A stretch of DNA of 64,000 bases from Zygaena filipendulae (GCA_907165275.2 OU015662.1:565501-629500), one strand, 5' to 3'; counted from the first letter of the stretch, positions 45,245 through 56,827 are shown. Notes: a model not told the origin generated them from the letters alone. A program made the numbers and translations.

Positions 45245-45333
45245 TATTATTAATGTGAAAGTGAGTTTGTTTGTTTGTTACGCTTCGCTTTCACGCTTAG
45301 CAGCTCAACCACAGAAAAGAGAATAACAGCTAG
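45245..45333 (+). mobile_element. HINE with large internal deletion
   Basis: ATTATTAATGTGAAAGTGAG runs through CAGCTCAACCACAGAAAAGA directly to AACAGCTAG: both ends kept, middle lost, 89 bp in all. Confidence 0.55.
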
Positions 45334-45616
45334 AAGGGACATCAACTTAGTTTAGTATGAAAACAGAATGATGAAAACCAGTGTCGCCGGGTGATTTTCG
45401 GACACAAAACTACTCATCGCGCACTAAAACATTCATTAACGTAAAGAAATGGATTAAACGCTTTATGTTTTACTTAGTCACTGTTTTCAAAATTCACAGT
45501 TTTGGGAATATTGATGTGTTATAATATACTTGCGATGGCAGCAAAACAAGTTTTAACTTTCTCTGCAAAGGTAGCGCGCCTGCCCCGCTTACACGTCCTC
45601 TCTAGTTAATTTTTGC

Positions 45617-45755
45617 TCTGTGGGCTCAACCGATCATCATGAAATTTTGCATGCACGTTATCAGGGGTACAGAGAAGAACATAGGGTACTTTTTACCCCG
45701 GAATTCCCGCGGGAACTCCGCAATTACGGCGGGTGAAACCGCGGGGAACAGCTAG
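45617..45755 (+). mobile_element. HINE, 5' truncated
   Basis: GGGCTCAACCGATCATCATG to GGCGGGTGAAACCGCGGGGA, ACAGCTAG, T. A textbook 3' end. Confidence 0.7.
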
Positions 45756-45961
45756 TAATAGAATAAATGGAATGTTGAAAATAAGCCGTTGGAAATTAAT
45801 AATAGAAGAATTTCGAGTGATATTTACAAAGTAAGTAGGTAATATATTTTCCTTAATACCGGCGCGACGTCTAGACACTAGTCTATTTGTGTGTCACCTT
45901 ATTATGTAAAAGAATTGCTGCCTATTTAATAATAAGACATTATATACCTACATTACCTTTA

Positions 45962-46065
45962 CTAGCTGGTGCCCGCGGCATCGCTTTCATCAATATAGAT
46001 TTTATCAATAAATTTTATATACCTCAAAAGCAGTATTTTTCTCGGCTCTTTTTAACAAACAAACT
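45962..46065 (-). mobile_element. HINE-like, 3' end
   Basis: CTAGCTGGTGCCCGCGGCATC. The body diverges from other copies and the 5' border is not found. Confidence 0.45.
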
Positions 46066-46296
46066 TATATACACATACTTACTCCCATTATTTAGTTATT
46101 TCTGACTTTGTTATTTACACTGTTTATAAGTAGGGTGACGTACTAGTTGTTGAACACTTATGAGAAAGTGTATGCAAAAATGAATGCAAAAAATATATTA
46201 TTCAGAATTTTTTTGATATGAATACATATTTATAGATTAGGGATAAATTCGCCCATTGTAGCCTCATATTTAGGTGTAAGTTTTAGTAATATTAAT

Positions 46297-46486
46297 TCCT
46301 ACTAATATTATAAATGCGAAAGTAACTCTGTCTGTCTGTCTGTTACGCTTTCACGCTTTAACTCAATTCAATCGATTAACCGATCATCATGAAATTTTGC
46401 ATACACATTGTCAGGGGTACGTCCGAAGATCGTAGGGTAGTTTTTACCCCAGAATTCCCGCGGGAACTCCGAATTGACCACGGGTA
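46297..46486 (+). mobile_element. HINE, 3' terminus lost
   Basis: TCCTACTAATATTATAAATG to GCGGGAACTCCGAATTGACC, ACGGGT, with no CTAG. Confidence 0.65.
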
Positions 46487-47823
46487 CCAATAATTCATAT
46501 TTGTAAATAGGTACCAATATATAATAAAATTTCTTGCCAAAAAACTGTGTACCTACATACAAAAAGAAAACTTAAAAAGAAAAAATAAAAAGAATGTGGA
46601 AGCGGGTTATCTTATAATAAATGAAAACTTGATACCATCACCCAATTACGCATTACAATAAATAAAACAGCATTAAAAAAAAAAAATCTCGAGGATTAAA
46701 TGGTTTCGTGGACGAGTTATAAACTCTGCTTTTCACTTCGATTGCGAGGAAATAAAACATAAGTATAACGTAACATTTCTTTAATTAAAATTCAAAGTAA
46801 AATTGGTACAGTTTTGAATAAAGAAACACGTCGATCCATCCGGTGAAAGTTAAGTTGTGTTCACCGCATTAGGTGTAAGTAGGTAAGTATAAACATACAT
46901 ACAATCGAACATTGAACCTCCTCCTTTTCAGAAGTCGGTTAAAAAAAGAAAGTTACGAACGACTAAATTATTTTTCTTTTCACTCGAGAAGCTTAATAGT
47001 TTTCCTGCCGGCAACAAAAAAATAACTTCATAGAAGTTATAGGACTTAAGGTTTTCCATTAAGAAGCCTGTAACAATAGACTAGGTTTACGTGAGTAAAA
47101 AAGTTAGAAATAACTGTGTTTCTCCATACGTTATTGTTCCATAAGCCATCCTATTCTGTATTCATAGGAACACAATGGCCGCCTGACGTGCCTACATACA
47201 GCCTCTATGCCTCGTGTAAGCGGGAACTGCATTGTAGTCGGCAACACAACCCTTTAAGTGTTAACGTGGTGTTAACAAAGAAAAAATAAAATGGATTTTT
47301 ATTTCGCGCGAACTTAAGAAGGTACCTTTTGGCTCAGAAAACTCTAAGTAGTAGGTAATACGTACTGCGATGAAGATTATCCTACAAGTTGAAACCAACA
47401 TGACCTAATAGGAACTTACATACAAAGTTTCATCCAAAGCCGTTTAGTAAATCATTTAGTAGTTTCCGTGTGCTGCAAAGAGGATTGCTATTTGCCCTCA
47501 ATTACGTATAATATAAAGTACTTACTAGTTACTCAACAATACTTTTTAGTATATTTTTCTTTTTTCATTTATAACTTACAGCACTTTTAAAACAATTATT
47601 TTATATGAATTATTTTAATTATTATTTCGTTTTACAACAAACCGATTTTATATTTTTAACTGTTCTAAGATTTTTGTGAAAAGATTTAAGTGTTTTTATT
47701 ATGTTTTGTTATTTTAGTCTTCACAAATTTAAATACCTTACCTATTAAAATTTAATTTTGTAAATTATATAATTTTGAATAACTTATAATTACGATTTAA
47801 TTAATAAATGTTGATACATAATT
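46487..47823. other. Long stretch without recognised gene
   Basis: The head of the ACCGACTTCC repeat is at 46893-46941 (minus). Otherwise AT-rich, with no recognised element. Confidence 0.35.
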
Positions 47824-48097
47824 GACGACCCGATTGGCGCAATGGCCACCATGCCTGCCCGCTAATCAAGAGGTTCCGGGTTCGATTCCCGGTGGGGGTG
47901 GACTTCGTGTGATGAACACAGGGTTCCATTTTCCAGTCTGGGTGTGTATATATATATCTATAGTATAATATATATGTAATAATATGTGTAGTATATACCA
48001 CGTTTGCTTGGTTTCCACGACACAAGCTTATAGCTTAGTGTGGGATCAAATAGATCTGTGTGTTGTGAAGTGGATTATTATTGTTATTATTATTATA
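47824..48097 (+). mobile_element. SINE-A, full length (reference copy)
   Basis: GACGACCCGATTGGCGCAAT head, box B GGTTCGATTCC, GGTGGGGGTGGACTTCGTG, a TATA-rich middle, GTTTGCTTGGTTTCCACGAC and an ATT tail. Confidence 0.85.
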
Positions 48098-48344
48098 ATT
48101 ATGATAGTAGAGGGTGTGTTAATTATTAAAATTTACCCGTATTATTGCGTTTATTACATTTTAAAGTAGTTTAAACTCCAAACTAAGCCTTCTCCAATCA
48201 ATGTCCCATAGCTAAATTTTGTGTCCAATGACTCTATATTTTGTGGCTTTTATTTTGGGGTGTAATTACACCGAATTGTAGAAGTATTTTTCTGTTAGTA
48301 AGCTATAAATCGATAAAAGAGTTCATTACAATACCAAATAAATA

Positions 48345-48401
48345 TGTAGTTCTCGCGGGAATGCCGAAACTCACGCGTTTGAAACCGCGGGGCGCAGCTA
48401 G
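48345..48401 (+). mobile_element. HINE, 3' 57 bp only
   Basis: TTCTCGCGGGAATGCCGAAA, CTCACGCGTTTGAAACCGCG, CGCAGCTAG, T. Confidence 0.6.
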
Positions 48402-49290
48402 TAGCATATAATATACATATAATATATCTACGAAGTTTCTCAACAAACAAACACGTCGCGTGACGCCAGCGTGAAACTCGGGAAATTAATGGGACTTTCT
48501 CTTCCAAGAAAATCCAAACAAAAATCATGCGTAAAACGAATTCAGCTACATTTTGTGTTTTCGTGTTTAACCTCTGATAAATGAGACCGTTAAGAATCTT
48601 TTTGGTGTGAAACCTTTATTTTTTTTTCTTAACAAGCCATGCATGGCCAATTACGAAGTTTGACGAAAATGTGCACGATTAGGATAAGTAACTTTGTGCA
48701 TAGACTGGAGAATGTGACGGTTGGGACTTTCGCGATGGACAAAAGTAAATCGAAGTGTATAGATAGTCGTCCACTAAACGGAACAAAAGAGGTTGTCAAT
48801 ATACCTATTAAATTGTTAACTGTCTTCTTCTTCTTCTTCTTTAATAGTAATCTCTTTTGAAAGCCAGTTTCCTGCTCGGGGTCCAAAATGGATGCTGAAA
48901 AGTGACTGAAATAACGAAGACTTCACGTGACACGCGTGTCTTCGGTACGGCTTTCACATTGTGAACATATTGCTTACAATTTTTCGGTATTCGAGATAAA
49001 CAAACAGCGATTCATTTTTATATATAAGATATATTTTAGGTACGTTTTGTTTATTCTCTCGTTTTGTTTATTAAAAAGTGTCTGAATGGAAAAACATGAA
49101 AACAAAAGAATACAATATTGGAATTCAATTTGTCGAACACCAAATTAGAATAAAGCAAATACAGAAAGTAAATAAATAGGAAGGAGTACCTATTTCACAT
49201 TGAGTAACATACCACCGCCTCGTTACAGATTAATTTATCTGGCTCCACACAATCATTTCATCTGCAAGGACTCACATAGATACGGGCTCA
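48402..49290. other. Non-coding stretch
   Basis: (TTC)n at 48823-48842. Frames at 48629-48886 run in both directions through the same DNA without a motif. Confidence 0.35.
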
Positions 49291-49622
49291 GGGATGTCGA
49301 CGACTTTTGAAAATCAAAATTCTAATTAGTTCTTCAGTTAGAAAAAAAAACAGTAGACACGTATTTCTTGCTTTTTCAAATAAATGAAAATATATAGACT
49401 ACAGAGATGGGTATAGCACATTAAAGTTTAGGGTGGGGGATCGTGACGTCACTAACCGCTATAAGCCGCCATACAAACTGCACCGGTTAGTGACGTCACG
49501 CGAAATTATAACACAATGTATCGCCGTTATTTTTTGATCACATAAAAAAAGAAAAAAATTCGTGTCCAATATTTTTTATGAAACTACAAGACAGATTAAA
49601 AAAAAATAGTCGACATGTCCGT
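49291..49622 (+). mobile_element. MITE-CRE family, diverged copy
   Basis: GGGATGTCGACGACTTTTG start and TAGTCGACATGTCC end. Both GTGACGTCAC palindromes are intact (49443-49452, 49490-49499) although the surrounding body has many changes. Confidence 0.8.
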
Positions 49623-49799
49623 TCATTTAATGCGTAGAAATGAAATATTTTTCATTTCTTTGAAGGCTATTTCTAAAAAAAACTATTGAGAAATCGAGTC
49701 GAGAGAGAAATTTTGATCAAGAAAAAATTAATAACGGACGCTCGGTATGCTTTTGAAATTCGAATTGAAATTTAACTTCACTGCTTAATAAAAAAACAA

Positions 49800-50030
49800 A
49801 GTCTTCCATCGCGTCCGTCTTTCTGTCCCTTTGGGAATCAAACGCATTTTCATGCGGTTTTGCACTAAAAGACAGACCAAATCATGAGAAAGGTTTGAGT
49901 TTATATTTTGTCAAGGTTTTGTTAAAATTTGTTAAAATATACTTAACACGTCACGTTGTCGGGGGTACACCTAGGGTGCTTTTGTCACGAAATTCCTGCG
50001 GGAGCTCCAAAATTAACTGTACTCGTGTAT
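49800..50030 (+). mobile_element. HINE, decayed
   Basis: AAAACAAAGTCTTCCATCGC and CATTTTCATGCGGTTTTGCA match the subtype at 14129. The end (TTCCTGCGGGAGCTCCAAAA) lacks CTAG. Confidence 0.5.
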
Positions 50031-50241
50031 CTATGCTGTATAAATACTGGAATGGATGTAAACTTGCTTAATCACTCAATGTACGGACAAAATATTGAGT
50101 AATGTTGCCTATCATTTTCATCACACGTCGATCACATGTAAATTGATGAACGTTCTGAGCCAAGCCAACAAGCTACCTAGCTGTCTTGACTCTCCTGTCA
50201 ACTAGGTATTGTTTTCAAAGAATTTCGTGAAAATACAAAAT

Positions 50242-50564
50242 GGGGATGTTGACTACTTTTGATAATCAAAATTTTAATTAGTCCGTCAGTTAGAAAATAG
50301 AAAACAATAGACACGTATTTGCTTTTTCAAATAAATTAAAATATACAGAGATAAAGCGCATTAAATTTAGGGTGAGGGGGTCGTGACGTCACTAACCGAT
50401 AAAACCGCCATACAAGCTGTCCGAATAGTGACGTCACGTGAAATTTCAACTCAATGTATCGCCATTATTTTTTGATTACGTAAAAAAATAAAAAATACGT
50501 GTCCAATATTTTTTAACAATCTACAAGACGGAGTAATAAGAAAAAATTAGTCAACATGGGGCAT
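50242..50564 (+). mobile_element. MITE-CRE family, complete
   Basis: GGGGATGTTGACTACTTTTG to TAGTCAACATGGGGCAT. Both palindromes are intact at 50383-50392 and 50428-50437. Confidence 0.8.
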
Positions 50565-50582
50565 TCTGCAAATTATTTAATA

Positions 50583-50760
50583 CTAGCTTCCCGCGGTTTC
50601 ATTCGCGGTAATTTCGGAGATCCCGCGGGAACGCCAGTACCAAAATTAGCCTATGTCCTTCTCTGTTCTCCTGAAAACGTGTATGAAAAATTTCGCGGTG
50701 ATCGGTTGAGCCGTTTAGCCGTGAAAGCGTAACAAACAAACAAACAAACTCACTTTCGCA
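50583..50760 (-). mobile_element. HINE, 5' terminus lost
   Basis: CTAGCTTCCCGCGGTTTCATT to CAAACAAACTCACTTTCGC. Confidence 0.65.
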
Positions 50761-51482
50761 AACAACAAAACAATCCAATAACAGTATTACAGTACCTAAA
50801 GAAAAGGAGTATGCAAATGGTGGTCTTATTGCACAGTTGCGATCTCTTCCAGACATAGATAGTTCCGTGATAGTTCAGAGATAGTTTCGTGTTAGCCTAC
50901 GACTCATAGGAGAAGATCACGCTCAGTCCGTTTTGGTAATTGGTTTTGACAATTATTTACGAAAAAGGATATTTTTTGCTATTTCTGAACAAGATTGTTT
51001 TTTTTTCCTTTTCGGTAATCGGGTAACACGCATGGAAGTGTTCTCAAGTACCAAGACAACATGAACGCCTGGGAGTCGTATTACGACTGTCGTCATGACT
51101 ACCTTTTATCTCACACACACATACACACACACATGCACACACATCCACATAAACACACACAACAAGTAAACGTAATCTGCGGATTTGGTCTCGCCACCAA
51201 AATGGTGTTTTCTAACCGAGTTACAATGCTTTTATACCGCTTCTTTCGCTTTCAAAGACAAACGCCTTTGTGAATGGTTATTTTCTTTTTCGGGAATTTA
51301 TTTCTTTTGACGTCGAAAATAGAAATATTCACAACTCTATACCTACTTACCTCCGCTTTCAGGCATTTCAAATCTTCGGTTTCGGCAAATATCTAAATTG
51401 AGACCCATTTTTTGGACGAGATTCGTAGGTATGCAAGGAATTTGTGAACAATGGCTATCAAATCCTTAATAAAAATTCAGGT
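50761..51482. other. Non-coding stretch with (CA)n
   Basis: A CACACA microsatellite at 51110-51160. A 70-codon ATG frame at 51061-51273 crosses it and reads as His/Thr repeats, so it is not supported. Confidence 0.4.
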
Positions 51483-51583
51483 ATTTTTATACTACACGTG
51501 GTCAGGGGTATAAAAAAGGATATAGGATACTTTTATTCCGGAATTCCTGCGGGATCTCCGAAATTAACGTGGGAAAAAGCTAG
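51483..51583 (+). mobile_element. HINE, 3' half
   Basis: ACACGTGGTCAGGGGTATAA, CGGAATTCCTGCGGGATCTC, AAAAAGCTAG, T. Confidence 0.6.
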
Positions 51584-51982
51584 TCAGTAAAATAAAAGAC
51601 AAAATCCAAGACCGAACAAATGAGAGTTTCGAAGTTTTTTACCAATGATAGGTACCTACAGGTAAAAATTTTTCGAACACATTTTTCGTAGGTACACGTA
51701 GTGCCTTTGTAGTTACGTATAGACAGATTTACAAGTAAAACGTGTAGGATTTTAGTTATAATCTGTACATCAATGCCTACGTAGCGTTGTTTTAATATAA
51801 AGCAAGCATTCAAGTAAGCGAACTCGTAATTTTGTTGTGAACTAGCAATAAACACATGTCGGCGGAGTTACTCACGTACGTACGTACAGTCGGCAACACA
51901 AGTTTGATCAATTTATAGGTAATTTCCAACAAATATTGTAATACCAATTTTGCTAAATGCAATGCAATGCAATGCAAAAAAT

Positions 51983-52159
51983 GAGTTTTTTACGTTTTTA
52001 CGCCTTACCTATACTCAACCGATGGTGGTGAAATTTTGCATGTACCTACCTACACGTTATCAGGGGGTACAAAATAGGACATAGGGTAGGTACTTTTTAA
52101 CTAGAATTCTCGCAGGAGCACCGAAATTATAGCGAGTGAAACCATAGGAAATACATAGT
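51983..52159 (+). mobile_element. HINE, diverged
   Basis: CTCAACCGATGGTGGTGAAA and TTATAGCGAGTGAAACC, with ACATAG in place of the CTAG end. It follows an AATGC microrepeat at 51955-51978. Confidence 0.55.
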
Positions 52160-52262
52160 AATACTTAAAAAAATGTAGAATAACAGTATTACTACGGTTT
52201 TTTTTTATCGTAAACTATACCAAATACTACCTAAAGTGAACTAAGGGCTTGAGTCAGTAGCA

Positions 52263-52377
52263 TCCATACTAATATAAATGCGAAAGTAACTCGAAAAGAC
52301 TATATAGGGTACTTTTATCCCGGAATTCCCGCGGGATCTCAGAAATTAACGCAGATGAAACCGCGGGGACCAGCTAG
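52263..52377 (+). mobile_element. HINE with internal deletion
   Basis: TCCATACTAATATAAATGCG joins to ACTATATAGGGTACTTTTAT and ends ACCAGCTAG at only 115 bp. Confidence 0.6.
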
Positions 52378-52452
52378 AAAACAATATAGGTATTATGTCT
52401 TTATATTAACTAGCCGGTGTCCCCCCCACCTTCCTCTACGTAATAAAATTAT

Positions 52453-53655
52453 ATTTTCATTACTCATGCTCGGAAAGTAGGTCTGAAGTTGCCTGAGAAG
52501 CGGGTTGAAAGTAGCCCTTTTCAGCCCTAGGGAGAATCGCTTTCAACTGACAACTGTCAAATTATTAAAAAAAAACTAGGTCTATTTTCACATTTCTATT
52601 GAACCATGTTTCAACTTTCTATACAGCCAGCGCGATGTAAAATTGAAATAACGTAAAGTTTAAGTAGGTATTAATTAAAATAAAATTCATTCACTTTTTC
52701 TTAAGCTGATTCCTATTTATATTTTTTTATTTTCTTTAATTAATACTTAATAATTAAAGAAAATATTTTTTTAGGTCGCCACAATGTAAATAAAAAATAC
52801 TGGCTGAATAGCTAGCCGGCCAAAGAAAAAGAAATAGGTGGGAAAGTGTCAAGCGACTATCCGATCTTCACTCATTTTTTCTTTAGCTAATTCCTATTTT
52901 TATTTTGACTTTCCTTGCATTCGTAATGAAAAGCACAGTGTTACCCTCGGGAGAAAGTAACTTATTTAGTGCCTCGAACTATTGGCGCCCTCGCTACGCT
53001 CGGGCGCCAAACCCCGTCTCGGCACTAAAAGAGTTACTTTCACCCCTTGGATAACAATGTACTATTTCATTACTCATACTCGGAAAGTAGGTCTGAAGTT
53101 GCCTGAGAAGCGGGTTGAAAGTAACCCTTTTCAGCCCTAGGGAGAATCGCTTTCAACTGACAACTGTCAAATTATTAAAAAAAAACTAGGTCTATTTTCA
53201 CATTTCTATTGAACCATGTTTCAACTTTCTATACAGCCAGCGCGATGTAAAATTGAAATAACGTAAAGTTTAAGTAGGTATTAATTAAAATAAAATTCAC
53301 TCACTTTTTCTTAAGCTAATTCCTATTTATATTTTTTTATTTTCTTTAATTAATACTTAATAATTAAAGATAATATTTTTTTTAGGTCGCCACAATGTAA
53401 ATAAAAAATACTGGCTGAATAGCTAGCCGGCCAAAGAAAAAGAAATAGGTGGGAAAGTGTCAAGCGACTATCCGATCTTCACTCATTTTTTCTTTAGCTA
53501 ATTCCTATTTTTATTTTGACTTTCCTTGCATTCGTAATGAAAAGCACAGTGTTACCCTCGGGAGAAAGACTAAATAAGACTAATAGATCGAGGGACTAAA
53601 TAAGTCTTTCTTTCTCCCTTACTTTCAACCCTAGGATAACAATGTACTATTTTAT
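52453..53655 (+). repeat. Dimeric interspersed repeat, copy 2
   Basis: Same two direct units and same hairpin linker as 101-1233, with very few base differences. This copy carries an extra segment (about 53570-53615, with an ACTAAATAAG duplication) before the closing CCTAGGATAACAATGTACTA. Confidence 0.75.
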
Positions 53656-54031
53656 GATCACTCAGGGTAAATGTCCATAATACTAAAATTTTACTCAGAT
53701 ACGGGGATGGACTCCTGGCGTAGTAGTCACCTTGCTGACCAACCCACAAATATTTTATCCCATACTTATTCTTAGTAAAGCTGTTGTTATTAGCGACTGT
53801 ACAGAAACAATATTGTATGCAAATTGCGGGCAAATATTACCCTTTGACACGCTTCAACTATTCTTCGTTCAATTCACAATAGCTACCGCGTTTCCACTAG
53901 CTCCTCTAACTAGCTCGGAAACTCCTTTTTGTACTGATTAATAGTATAATTTTTACGTTTTATTGAAATCCATCCCGTAGTTTTAGTGTGATGAGCAATG
54001 AAAAATGAGTATCATTATAATTTTGTGAAGA
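53656..54031. other. Non-coding stretch
   Basis: GGCGTAGTAGTCACCTTGCT at 53718 may be a decayed SINE-A head. Nothing else is recognised. Confidence 0.35.
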
Positions 54032-54226
54032 CTAGCTGCTCCCCGCGGTTTCAACCGCGTTAATTTTGGAGCTCCCGCGGGAATTCCGGGATAAAAAGTA
54101 CCCTTTGTCCTTTTCTGTACTCCTGAAAATGTGTGTATGCAAAATTTTTTGATGATCGGTTGAGTAGTTTAGTCGAGAAAGCGTCACAAACAAATTTACA
54201 TTCGCATTCATAAGTAATTGTAAGGA
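54032..54226 (-). mobile_element. HINE, complete
   Basis: CTAGCTGCTCCCCGCGGTTTC to CATTCGCATTCATAAGTAAT, TGTAAGGA. Confidence 0.7.
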
Positions 54227-54688
54227 TGAATTTATCTATATTTTTTAATTTATTTAGGGAACCAGTTGACCACAATAAAGCCAACAGTAATACCACAACG
54301 GTTCCACATATTAATCAACCTTGAATTCGAGAAATCAAAACTATGTCTTTTAAATTCGTAACCAATCAGATATTATATGATGAAATATATGTCTGGTTGT
54401 TTGGGAAATTCAGCACTTCAACTTCAAAAACCGAAACTCCCTCCCACCACCCCCACCCCTCCCACATTCCATCGTCCTCATTTAAATCGATAGCCGGCAA
54501 AGGTTTCACCGCTATACAGCCAAGAAGTCGTCAAGCCACTCGTGTACAATTTATCACATCACTCGAGCATGACATCCCAAATTTTCCAATCCAATGATTT
54601 AACCACCGGACATAGCTTACGAAACTCCTTTAAATCCCATACAGCCAAGTTGAAAATCTATAATAGTCGTTAACGCATGTAATCGTAA
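54227..54688. other. Non-coding stretch
   Basis: An 84-codon ATG frame at 54343-54597 has a Pro/His/Ser-rich middle and no recognised motif; not supported as a gene. Confidence 0.3.
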
Positions 54689-54887
54689 GGGCCTATGCAC
54701 ACCACGTTTTTTAAACGCGCCGTCGACGCGCGTTTGTAGCGATACAGACGCGATAGGCATGCGAGTTAGACGCAGTCTATAGACTTTTGTAGGATAAAAG
54801 CGCGCCGTCGACGCGCCGTTGACGCGCGTCTCTTAAAACGCGCGTCGACGTCACGGCGCGTTTAAAAAACGTGGTGTGCACAGGCTC
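54689..54887. mobile_element. GC-rich TIR element
   Basis: GCCTATGCACACCACGTTTT...TTAAACGCGCCGTCGACGCG and its inverse end (CGGCGCGTTTAAAAAACGTG, GTGTGCACAGGC) give arms of about 45 bp. ACGCGCG/GTCGACG words recur inside. Target duplication is not evident. Confidence 0.7.
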
Positions 54888-55019
54888 TTGTCACTTGTCA
54901 CTGATCACGTTGCCGCGTTGTCACGAAAAATCGTCCAATCAAAAGTCCAGTTTTGCGTTAACGAATTAGATTGTTAGCTAAGGGGGCTGCTGCCAATTGT
55001 AGGTACTGGTGACTTTGTA

Positions 55020-55184
55020 GATTTTTGAATTATTTAATTTTATACGATGGAATGTCATATCTTTAAGTTACAGTAAGAACTACTTTTGCTTATGTTGTGT
55101 TTTGTTATTTAATAATTGTTTTTTGTGTGGTGTACGTGTTCCTCTTGATAAATAAAGTTTATCTTATCTTATCTTATCTTTACT
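55020..55184 (+). mobile_element. Retroelement 3' end with (TTATC)n tail
   Basis: TTTGTGTGGTGTACGTGTTC, GATAAATAAAGTTTATC, then TTATC repeats (55158-55184). An AATAAA-type tail without coding part. Confidence 0.55.
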
Positions 55185-55329
55185 AGCCCCTGTGAACCCA
55201 TATTATTTTCGTTCATAATAAATTTTAACAATTATTTTAAAATATTTTAAAAAGCTTCCCTCGGCTATGGGGCAGATGTTATTAAAAACGTATTCATTGG
55301 TGACGGGATCGTAAATCAGGGTTCGGCGC

Positions 55330-55520
55330 TCGAATAGTCAGATATTAGGTGAAAGTAGAGTCTATTTCGGTGCAGATTTATTTTTATTGCCGTTCCCGGG
55401 TGAAATTGAAACCAACCCAAGCGGCCGTGGCGCGAAACGGATCGGTCCGGGAAATGTGCCCATTAATTGCCATCGAGCCTCTGTTATGGCACGTGCACAC
55501 TCGAGCGTCTTTGGCCGCTA
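55330..55520. promoter_or_regulatory. Possible conserved regulatory patch
   Basis: GC-richer unique sequence with two TAAT-type homeodomain cores (CCATTAATTGCC, CTAATTC), an E-box CACGTG within GGCACGTGCAC and a CTCGAG. It lies in a repeat-poor gap. This is a guess from texture only. Confidence 0.2.
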
Positions 55521-55529
55521 ATTCATCTA

Positions 55530-55835
55530 TCCCCTTACTAATATTATAAACGCGAAAGTAACTCGTTCTATCTATTTCTTACCTTTTTACGCCTTAACTA
55601 CTCAACCAATCATCATGAAACGTAGCATACACATTGTCAGAGGTAGAAAAAGGGACATAAAGTTCTTTATATCTTGCAATTCCCACGGGAACTCCGAACG
55701 TAACGCGGGTACGTGCTGCATGCATGAAATTTCGCATACACGTCAAAAGTACAGAAAAGAACATAGGGCATTTTTGTCGCACAATTTCCGTGAGAACTTC
55801 GAAATTACACGGGTGAAACCATGGAGAAAAGCTAG
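55530..55835 (+). mobile_element. HINE with internal duplication, first of tandem pair
   Basis: TCCCCTTACTAATATTATAA start. The CATGAAA...GCATACAC...AACATA block occurs twice. It ends AAAAGCTAG, and the next copy starts on the following base. Confidence 0.7.
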
Positions 55836-56024
55836 TCCTACTAATATTATAAATGTGAAAGCGTGGATGTTTGGATATTTGTTACTCAATCACGCAAAAA
55901 CGGCTGAACGGATTTGGATGAAATTTGGATGCACGTTGTCCAGAGAAGGACACAGGGTACTTTTATCCCGGAATTCCCCCGAGAACTCTGAAATTACCGC
56001 GGGTGAAACGCACGGAACACCTAG
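55836..56024 (+). mobile_element. HINE, second of tandem pair
   Basis: TCCTACTAATATTATAAATG to ACCGCGGGTGAAACGCACGG, ACACCTAG, T. A 178-codon frame spanning both copies is a by-product of the repeat. Confidence 0.75.
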
Positions 56025-56232
56025 TAATACTATAAGAAGAAGTGATGTCCTTAGAGTCAACGAGAGTGTAAACGGACCTTTATATTCAATATCGAAGGCT
56101 GGAAGGATAAAATACGCCGTGTTTTATGATGTTATGGGACAATATTTGTGAACAGGGACCTTCTCAACTAAGCCTATAAGACGGGGTACGGGGAACACGC
56201 CAGTTTTTATGTAAACACATCCTTATGAATAT

Positions 56233-56403
56233 ACTAACCGTGCCCGCGGCTTAACCCGCTTGAGTTTCGACATTGCTGTAGGAACTGTTATAAAAATAGC
56301 CTTAGTTACTCCTTGTAACATCAGCTATCTGCCAGTGAACGTTCCATCAAAGTAGGTCCAACCGTTTCAGAGAATAGCCGAAACAAACAGACATACGAAA
56401 ATG
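56233..56403 (-). mobile_element. HINE, GTTACTCCTTG variant, CTAG mutated
   Basis: ACTAACCGTGCCCGCGGC, TAGTTACTCCTTGTAACATC, GGTCCAACCGTTTCAGAGA. Confidence 0.55.
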
Positions 56404-56540
56404 TTGAGAATTTGTTTTTGTTATAACTACACCGTATATACTTTCACATGCATTTAGTCAGTTTTTTGATATTAAAGACACTACAATTTTATTTATATAT
56501 ATTGATACCTGATACGTAAATAATACAAATAAAATATTTT

Positions 56541-56612
56541 AACCTCGTTGCTGAGATCGAACCCGTTACAAGTGGAGTTATTGTCCTCTAACCACCAGAT
56601 CAATGGTGGAGT
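56541..56612 (-). mobile_element. tRNA-like remnant
   Basis: On the minus strand GATCTGGTGGTTAGAGGAC (box A-like) and ACGGGTTCGATCTC (box B) at tRNA-like spacing. Acceptor arms do not pair convincingly, so a SINE head is more likely than a tRNA gene. Confidence 0.45.
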
Positions 56613-56827
56613 CAAGGTCAAATTTTCCGATATAGGAATAGGTATAATACCTACCTAGGTAATCTCTGAAAAAGGTTCTTTGGAAATTCGAACGGGCACG
56701 AAGTGGGTAAACTTTTATGACGTTAGTCACGCATAAACTATGCCTACTGAACGGTATTGAACACAAATTGCGCATTTGCCTTTCTTACAGTCGAGATTAA
56801 AATATAAGCTTTATTGGCCGACCCGAC

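Noticed and set aside
47824..47900. tRNA gene
   Set aside because: Box A and box B are present, but the acceptor stem is absent and the same head recurs with a SINE body and ATT tail.
54343..54597. 84-codon ATG frame with a Pro/His/Ser-rich middle
   Set aside because: Low-complexity composition and no conserved motif; the length is within chance for this window.
55615..56151. 178-codon ATG frame
   Set aside because: It lies across two tandem HINEs and reads the same repeat sequence found throughout the window; no protein-like motif.
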